A stretch of DNA of 10,806 nt, taken from the NCBI GenBank assembly GCA_040081205.1, contig JBEBHE010000146.1, positions 1-10,806 of the forward strand, given 5' to 3'. Below the pieces are notes generated by a model. That model worked only from the letters and a program-made list of their open reading frames with translations. It did not search any database and was not told the origin of the DNA. Below, one piece after another: positions 6,689-10,806 of the stretch. This DNA comes from UBA5216 sp040081205. GTDB taxonomy: Bacteria; Pseudomonadota; Gammaproteobacteria; Burkholderiales; SG8-41. Position 1 is the stretch's first letter. The number at the start of each line of letters is the position of its first letter. The translations under genes were made by a program, and so were the position numbers.

Positions 6689-6721
6689 AGCGGGGTTGCG
6701 ATAAACGTGTGTTGTTTTTTA

Positions 6722-7681
6722 CTACTGAACTTTTACGCCCTTCTCGGCGAAATATTTGATCGCACCCGGATGAAAAGGCACCACCGAAGCGGCATTGGTC
6801 TGGTATTTCAAATCAAAGTTACGCGATTCGGGATGCACTCGCTCCATGTCGGCCTTGCGCTCGAACATGGTTTTTACAATATCGTAAGCGACTTGATCCG
6901 ACACGTCGGCACGCGCGAGCAGCACGTTCCACACCGTCGCGATGCGGTTGGGTTGCTCCTGCCCCGGATAAGCCTTGGCCGGAATCACGTCCCGCACATA
7001 CAGAGGGCCATAGGCCTTGTTCATGCCGGCCACGCCATCTTCATGATCGACCAGTTTAAGCTTGACGCCAGGTGTCGCCGCCAATTCAGTGATCGCGGCA
7101 GTAGGAATACCACCCACCCAAAAAAATGCATCGAGTTTTTTATCTTTGATTGCATCGGCCGATTTGCCCGGATCAAGACGTTCCTGCGTGAAATCCTTGA
7201 AGGTCATGCCGTGCGCTTCCGTCAGGCGCAATGCCATCACCTCAGTAGCACTGTTCACCGCGCCGGTCGAAACACGCTTGCCTTTGAGATCGGAAAATTT
7301 GTTGATGCCCGTGCCCTCGACCGTCACCACATGCATGCGATTCGAGTAGAGGACCATCAATGCTCGCACCGGCACGGCGCTGCCCTGAAACTTGTGCTGG
7401 CCCTTATAGGCATCCCAGCCCGCGTCCGCCATCGACAACGCAATATCTGCTTTCTTGTTCAGCATCAGTTGCAAATTGGCAACCGAACCCGCTGTAGTAC
7501 CCGCGGTCGCGTTCAACGACGGCACGTACTTAGTCAGCAGGTCAGCCATACCGCCGCCCATCGGGTAATACACGCCCGATGTTGGGCCTGTGGCGATGAA
7601 GATATTGAGCTTGTCCTGTGCTGCGACAGGCATTGCGACCGCGGCCGCGAAAATTGCTAAGCATTTGTTAATAAAAGACAT
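6722..7681 (-). CDS. TAXI-family TRAP transporter solute-binding protein
   Basis: This is the periplasmic solute-binding subunit that delivers substrate to the fused TRAP permease encoded next. From ATG 7681 the protein is 319 residues. It begins with a Sec signal peptide (MSFINKC, then a hydrophobic core LAIFAAAVAMPV) with a likely cleavage VAA|QD after residue 21. The mature N-terminus LNIFIATGPTSGVYYPMGGGM (25-45) is the hallmark of TAXI proteins. A repeated-lobe pattern with GTTAGSVANLQLMLNKKADIALSMAD-type sequence and a later FWVGGIPTAAITELA segment also fits. The frame is open to 7711, but ATG 7681 has AGGAG seven to eight bases upstream and puts the signal peptide at the start. Family members bind glutamate, dicarboxylates and other organic acids; substrate here is unknown. 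A possible promoter lies at 7721-7749. Confidence 0.95.
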   Translation of the reverse strand: MSFINKCLAIFAAAVAMPVAAQDKLNIFIATGPTSGVYYPMGGGMADLLTKYVPSLNATAGTTAGSVANLQLMLNKKADIALSMADAGWDAYKGQHKFQGSAVPVRALMVLYSNRMHVVTVEGTGINKFSDLKGKRVSTGAVNSATEVMALRLTEAHGMTFKDFTQERLDPGKSADAIKDKKLDAFFWVGGIPTAAITELAATPGVKLKLVDHEDGVAGMNKAYGPLYVRDVIPAKAYPGQEQPNRIATVWNVLLARADVSDQVAYDIVKTMFERKADMERVHPESRNFDLKYQTNAASVVPFHPGAIKYFAEKGVKVQ

Positions 7682-7720
7682 TTTTATCTCCTGATAGGTA
7701 TGCCATAACATGGAACGCGC

Positions 7721-7749
7721 AGTGTAGGGACTTTCCCCCGCGGCAGCAA
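7721..7749 (-). promoter_or_regulatory. Possible promoter for TAXI binding protein
   Basis: On the minus strand TTGCTG (7749-7744) and TACACT (7726-7721) are separated by exactly 17 bases, with matches of 3/6 and 4/6 to sigma-70 boxes. The start point would be near 7714, about 33 bases before the binding-protein ATG. It begins right after the VOC gene stop. The match is modest, so the gene may also be read from upstream. Confidence 0.35.
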
Positions 7750-7750
7750 C

Positions 7751-8173
7751 TTACGCTTTCGCAAACAGCTTGCCCGGATCCTTGAACGCTTTGAACTCCA
7801 GCGCGTTGCCGCTGGGATCCAGAAAAAACAAACTGGATTGCTCGCCGATCTCGCCCACAAAACGCACCTGCGGCTCGATAATAAATTTTGTGCCTGCCTT
7901 TACCAGCCGGTCGCGCAACGCTTCCCAATCACGCATCGGCAACACCAACCCAAAATGCCGCACCGGAACCGCATCGCCATCCACACCCGATGTGCTGCTT
8001 TTTCCCGTTTCCTGTGGCGCGCGATAGGCGACGATCTGATGACCAAAAAAATTAAAATCGATCCAATCCGCATCCGAGCGGCCTTCGGCGCAGCCAAGCA
8101 GCCCGCCGTAAAAAGCGCGCGCGTCGGCAAGATCGTTGACGGGAAAAGCGAGATGAAACGGGGCAAGGTTCAT
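7751..8173 (-). CDS. VOC-family (glyoxalase/extradiol dioxygenase fold) protein
   Basis: This 140-residue protein has the two beta-alpha-beta-beta-beta modules of the vicinal oxygen chelate superfamily. It opens with FHLAFPVNDLADARAFYGGLLG (6-27), followed by WIDFNFFGHQIVAY (37-50) and, in the second module, VRHFGLVLPMRDWEALRDRL (71-90) and FFLDPSGNALEFKAF (116-130). His7, His73 and Glu127 are placed like the metal ligands of the superfamily. From memory it resembles the small predicted dioxygenase group COG3565, whose reaction is not known. ATG 8173 is used because MNLAPFHLAF is the natural start; the frame is open to 8200 but without a better ribosome site. It lies 78 bases after otnC on the same strand, so it may serve the same pathway, but such proteins are also often stand-alone. 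Confidence 0.88.
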   Translation of the reverse strand: MNLAPFHLAFPVNDLADARAFYGGLLGCAEGRSDADWIDFNFFGHQIVAYRAPQETGKSSTSGVDGDAVPVRHFGLVLPMRDWEALRDRLVKAGTKFIIEPQVRFVGEIGEQSSLFFLDPSGNALEFKAFKDPGKLFAKA

Positions 8174-8251
8174 GGGCAACGCATCCGCAGTAATACACAC
8201 AACGCGAATTTTACACGGGCTGCACCGCGAAATGCTTGACGCTGGTCATAC

Positions 8252-8896
8252 TTATCCCGGAAACCTGCGATTCAGATCGGCCAGTTGTTCCAGCGTCAGC
8301 AAGCGCGTCGGGTGTCCTTGCAACAGCAACATCAGCCGCGCCGTTTGCTCCAGTTCCTCCATCGCATAAACCGCCGCCGTCAACGATGTGCCCGCCACCA
8401 CCGGGCCGTGATTCGCCAGCAGAATCGCATGATGTTTCCCAGCAAGTTTGCGCACGGCGTCCGCCAGCGCCATGTCACCCGGCGCGTAATACGGCGCCAG
8501 CGCGAGTTTGCCGATCTGCATCACGGCATAAGCCGTAATCGGCGGAAACACATCATCGGGATTGAGTCCATCAAGGCACGACACCGCTACCGCGTGCAAG
8601 CTGTGCAAATGCACCACCGCCGTGCTGGCGGGACGCTCGTGATACATGCCCAGATGCAGGAACGCTTCTTTGGATGGCGCATCGCCGCTGAGGAGTTTGC
8701 CGTTGCCGTCGAGCCGGGATATTTTTGCGGGATCCAGTCTGCCGAGACATGAGTTCGTCGGCGTCAGCAAATACCCATCCGCGAGTTTCACGCTGATATT
8801 GCCAGCGCTGCCATGCGCGAGGCCGCGGTCGTACAGTGACTTACCGAGGTCGGCCATTTGATCACGTAACTGCGATTCACTTAACTGAGCGTTCAT
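8252..8896 (-). CDS. otnC: 3-oxo-tetronate 4-phosphate decarboxylase (class II aldolase/adducin family)
   Basis: OtnC (E. coli YgbL type) decarboxylates 3-oxo-tetronate 4-phosphate to dihydroxyacetone phosphate, the last step of four-carbon acid-sugar catabolism. The 214-residue protein has the class II aldolase fold with phosphate-binding HGSAGNIS (28-35) and PTNSCLG (46-52), Glu77 in SKEAFLHLGMY, zinc ligands His96 and His98 in VVHLHS, YYAPG (136-140) and ANHGPVVAG (161-169) with His163 as the third ligand. These match the catalytic Glu and three His of L-fuculose-phosphate aldolase relatives. Sequence alone would leave other sugar-phosphate aldolases open; pairing with otnK by a four-base ATGA overlap makes OtnC the best call. 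Translation is probably coupled to otnK, since the ribosome site is weak. Confidence 0.9.
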   Translation of the reverse strand: MNAQLSESQLRDQMADLGKSLYDRGLAHGSAGNISVKLADGYLLTPTNSCLGRLDPAKISRLDGNGKLLSGDAPSKEAFLHLGMYHERPASTAVVHLHSLHAVAVSCLDGLNPDDVFPPITAYAVMQIGKLALAPYYAPGDMALADAVRKLAGKHHAILLANHGPVVAGTSLTAAVYAMEELEQTARLMLLLQGHPTRLLTLEQLADLNRRFPG

Positions 8897-10152
8897 TGCA
8901 ATACCCGAAAGGCTTTCACAAAAAAATCATCGTTACCGAAGTTCCCGGATTTCAACGCCAGCGCTACTCTTTTTTCACCGACACTCATGGTCCACGGCAC
9001 GCCGGGATCAATCTGAGGGCCGATGCGCAACGCCTCGATACCCAACGCGTGCACCACCGCGCCCGATGTTTCACCGCCGGCAACCACCAGTTGATCAACA
9101 CCCGCATCGATCAGCCCGCGTGCAATTTTCGCCATGGCGCGCTCAATCAATTGCCCGGCCTTGCTTGCGCCCAATTGCGATTGTATCGCCTGCACCTGCG
9201 CCGGCTCCGCTGTTGAGTACACCAAAACCGGACTTTCCGCCAGCAGCGGCTTCACCCAATCCAGCGCACGCTCGACTTCATTTTCGAATTCACGTTCACC
9301 CGAAGCCAGTTTCACGGGATCTAGCACACGCGCTGCGCCGCCCGATTGAATGAAATGCGACACCTGCGCATGGGTCGCCACCGAACAACTGCCGGACACT
9401 ATCGCGCGATAACCACTCACTCGCGGCAGTGTTGTCGCGGTAGCGCCTGTAAGCACAAAATTCCTCGGCAAGCCTATCGCCACGCCGGAACCCGCCGTGA
9501 CCAACGGCATGTCGCTAACCGCCTGCCCCAGCCGCATCAAATCATCGTTGCTCACGGCATCAACAATCGCTGTTTTCACACCGGCAGCTTTCAGCGCGTT
9601 AATCCGCGCACGGATCGCGTCCGGCCCTCGCGCGACGTCTTCGTAACCAATCAGCCCGACTTTGCCTTTCATCTGCGCCTGCAACACGCGCACCAAATTC
9701 GCATCCGTCATCGGCGTTAACGGATGATTGCGCATGCCCGATTCATTTAGCGGCACGTCGCCGACGAACAAATGCCCTTTAAACACGGTGCGGCCCGCTT
9801 CGGGAAACGCCGGGCACGCAATGGTGAAATCGCAACCGAGCGCTTTCATCAGCGCTTCGGTCACCGGGCCGATATTGCCTGCCGGCGTTGAATCAAACGT
9901 GGAGCAGTATTTGAAATAAATCTGCTTGCAGCCGTGTTGTTGCAGCCACTTCAGCGCAGCCAGCGATTGCGCAACCGCGTCCGCCGCCGGAATGGCGCGC
10001 GACTTTAGCGCCACCACCACCGCATCGACCTCTTCGTGCAACAACTCGCGAGGAATTCCGACCGTTTGCACCGTGCGCATGCCGCCGCGCACCAGATTGT
10101 TGGCAAGATCGGTTGCACCCGTAAAATCGTCGGCGATACAGCCCAGCAACAT
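8893..10152 (-). CDS. otnK: 3-oxo-tetronate kinase (DUF1537 / four-carbon acid sugar kinase)
   Basis: OtnK phosphorylates 3-oxo-tetronate at the 4-position with ATP, feeding OtnC. The product is 419 residues, the usual size. The N-terminal sugar-binding domain begins GCIADDFTGATDLANNLVRGG (4-24), with DDFTGA, KYCSTFDSTPAGNIG (81-95) and ACPAFPEAGRTVFKGHLFV (112-130). The C-terminal nucleotide-binding domain (about 248-415) contains SGSCSVATHAQV (253-264), VAGGETSGAVVHALG (357-371) and the typical ALKSGNFG (399-406). D-threonate kinases (DtnK) are close relatives, but those pair with a PdxA-like dehydrogenase; the overlapping otnC here points to OtnK. The upstream gene ends in TGA, followed by GTG (10155) then ATG (10152); the ATG is preferred. 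Confidence 0.92.
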   Translation of the reverse strand: MLLGCIADDFTGATDLANNLVRGGMRTVQTVGIPRELLHEEVDAVVVALKSRAIPAADAVAQSLAALKWLQQHGCKQIYFKYCSTFDSTPAGNIGPVTEALMKALGCDFTIACPAFPEAGRTVFKGHLFVGDVPLNESGMRNHPLTPMTDANLVRVLQAQMKGKVGLIGYEDVARGPDAIRARINALKAAGVKTAIVDAVSNDDLMRLGQAVSDMPLVTAGSGVAIGLPRNFVLTGATATTLPRVSGYRAIVSGSCSVATHAQVSHFIQSGGAARVLDPVKLASGEREFENEVERALDWVKPLLAESPVLVYSTAEPAQVQAIQSQLGASKAGQLIERAMAKIARGLIDAGVDQLVVAGGETSGAVVHALGIEALRIGPQIDPGVPWTMSVGEKRVALALKSGNFGNDDFFVKAFRVLQ

Positions 10153-10155
10153 CAC

Positions 10156-10806
10156 TCAGTCTTCGGCTTTGACGTTGGCGGATTTGATGGTTTTGGCCCA
10201 ACGATCCAGCTCTACCGCAAGCAACGCCGAGGCGTCTTTCGAAGATGAAAGCACCATATCGGCGCCTTCGCTAGCGAGAATTTTTACCGCATCCGGTTGT
10301 TTCAACGCCGCTGTGGCATCGCCGTGAATTTTCGCTACCACGTTTGCCGGCGTGCCCGCAGGCACAAGCAACATGTACCACGTCGATACGTCGTAGCCGC
10401 TGACGCCCGATTCCGCCAGCGTTGCAAGCTCCGGCAACGTTCGTGCGCGCTTGCCTGACGTCACACCCAGCGCGCGCAAACGGCCCGTCTGCACGTGCGG
10501 CATCGCGGCCAGCGGCGTGGTGATCAACGCCTGCACGCGGCCTGCGATCAGGTCCTGAATCGCCGGGCCGCCGCCTTTGTAGGGAATATAGTTGAACGAC
10601 ACGCCCGCCATGTTTGCCAGCAGCACGCCCGCAAGATGCGGCCCGGAGCCGATGCCGGTGTTGGCGAGCGCTATCGCACCGGGCTTGGCCTTCGCCATTG
10701 CAATCAAATCATTCAGTGTTTTCGCGCCGGTGGTTGCGGGCACTACCAGCACGAACGGCTGGCGCAGAATCTCCATGATCGGTAACAAATCCTTGCCGGT
10801 GTTGTA
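10156..10806 (-). CDS. Tripartite tricarboxylate transporter substrate-binding protein, Bug/TctC family (partial)
   Basis: This is the C-terminal 216 residues of a Bug-family periplasmic binding protein; the N-terminus and signal peptide lie beyond the right edge, and the frame is open to the last base (reading YNTGKD at the edge). Typical segments are RQPFVLVVPATTGAKTLNDL, AKPGAIALANTGIGSGPHLAG, FNYIPYKGGGPAIQDLIAGR, then MPHVQTGRLRALGVTSGKRA, LPELATLAESGVSGYDV and WYMLLVPAGTPANVVAKI. Bug proteins bind small organic acids such as carboxylates; many have no TctAB membrane genes nearby, and none are seen here. The stop is three bases from the otnK ATG, so it belongs to the same operon and may bind the acid sugar or its precursor. 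The substrate is inference. Confidence 0.93.
   Translation of the reverse strand, partial: YNTGKDLLPIMEILRQPFVLVVPATTGAKTLNDLIAMAKAKPGAIALANTGIGSGPHLAGVLLANMAGVSFNYIPYKGGGPAIQDLIAGRVQALITTPLAAMPHVQTGRLRALGVTSGKRARTLPELATLAESGVSGYDVSTWYMLLVPAGTPANVVAKIHGDATAALKQPDAVKILASEGADMVLSSSKDASALLAVELDRWAKTIKSANVKAED

Noticed and set aside
6488..7660. A 390-codon open frame on the plus strand, antisense to the TAXI binding protein and running into the TRAP permease
   Set aside because: It is rich in His, Arg and Cys as expected of an antisense shadow, crosses two well-supported genes and their terminator, and shows no recognisable domain or ribosome site.
8174..8251. TAAAAT on the minus strand as a -10 box for the VOC gene
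   Set aside because: No acceptable -35 box lies 15-19 bases upstream, so a promoter is not supported; the gene can be read from otnC.

Overview
The window looks like a chromosomal piece of a betaproteobacterium. It has moderately GC-rich coding sequence, a tsaD gene divergent from rpsU-yqeY, a plsY/folB divergent pair, and a Bug (TctC-type) binding protein of the kind abundant in Burkholderiales and relatives. Genus cannot be fixed from the sequence alone. No tRNA, rRNA, CRISPR array, insertion sequence, attachment site or riboswitch was recognised, and no stretch over 300 bases lacks a gene.

Positions 1-4512 are housekeeping. On the minus strand, rpsU (ribosomal protein S21) is followed by yqeY (GatB/YqeY-like). 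A strong consensus promoter precedes rpsU and a terminator-like hairpin separates the two genes. tsaD (tRNA t6A synthesis) reads away on the plus strand from a TTG start. It converges almost end to end on plsY (phospholipid acyltransferase). Divergent from plsY is folB (dihydroneopterin aldolase), which converges on xerD (chromosome dimer resolution). ogt (O6-alkylguanine repair) overlaps the xerD start by 29 bases.

Positions 4525-10806 are an accessory transport and catabolism block, all on the minus strand. In transcription order it holds a partial Bug-family binding protein (cut by the right edge), otnK (3-oxo-tetronate kinase, DUF1537), otnC (3-oxo-tetronate-4-phosphate decarboxylase, class II aldolase fold), a VOC/glyoxalase-fold protein, a TAXI-type TRAP binding protein with a signal peptide, and a fused TRAP permease. 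otnK and otnC overlap by ATGA and give the last two steps of four-carbon acid-sugar breakdown to dihydroxyacetone phosphate. The dehydrogenase and isomerase that normally come before them are not in the window. A near-perfect intrinsic terminator lies between the TAXI binding protein and the permease, which suggests that the binding protein is made in excess. Spacing allows read-through from the permease into ogt and xerD.

No convincingly new system was found. The observations most worth checking are the two hairpin attenuators between co-directional genes, and the association of two unlike binding proteins and a VOC protein with an incomplete tetronate pathway.
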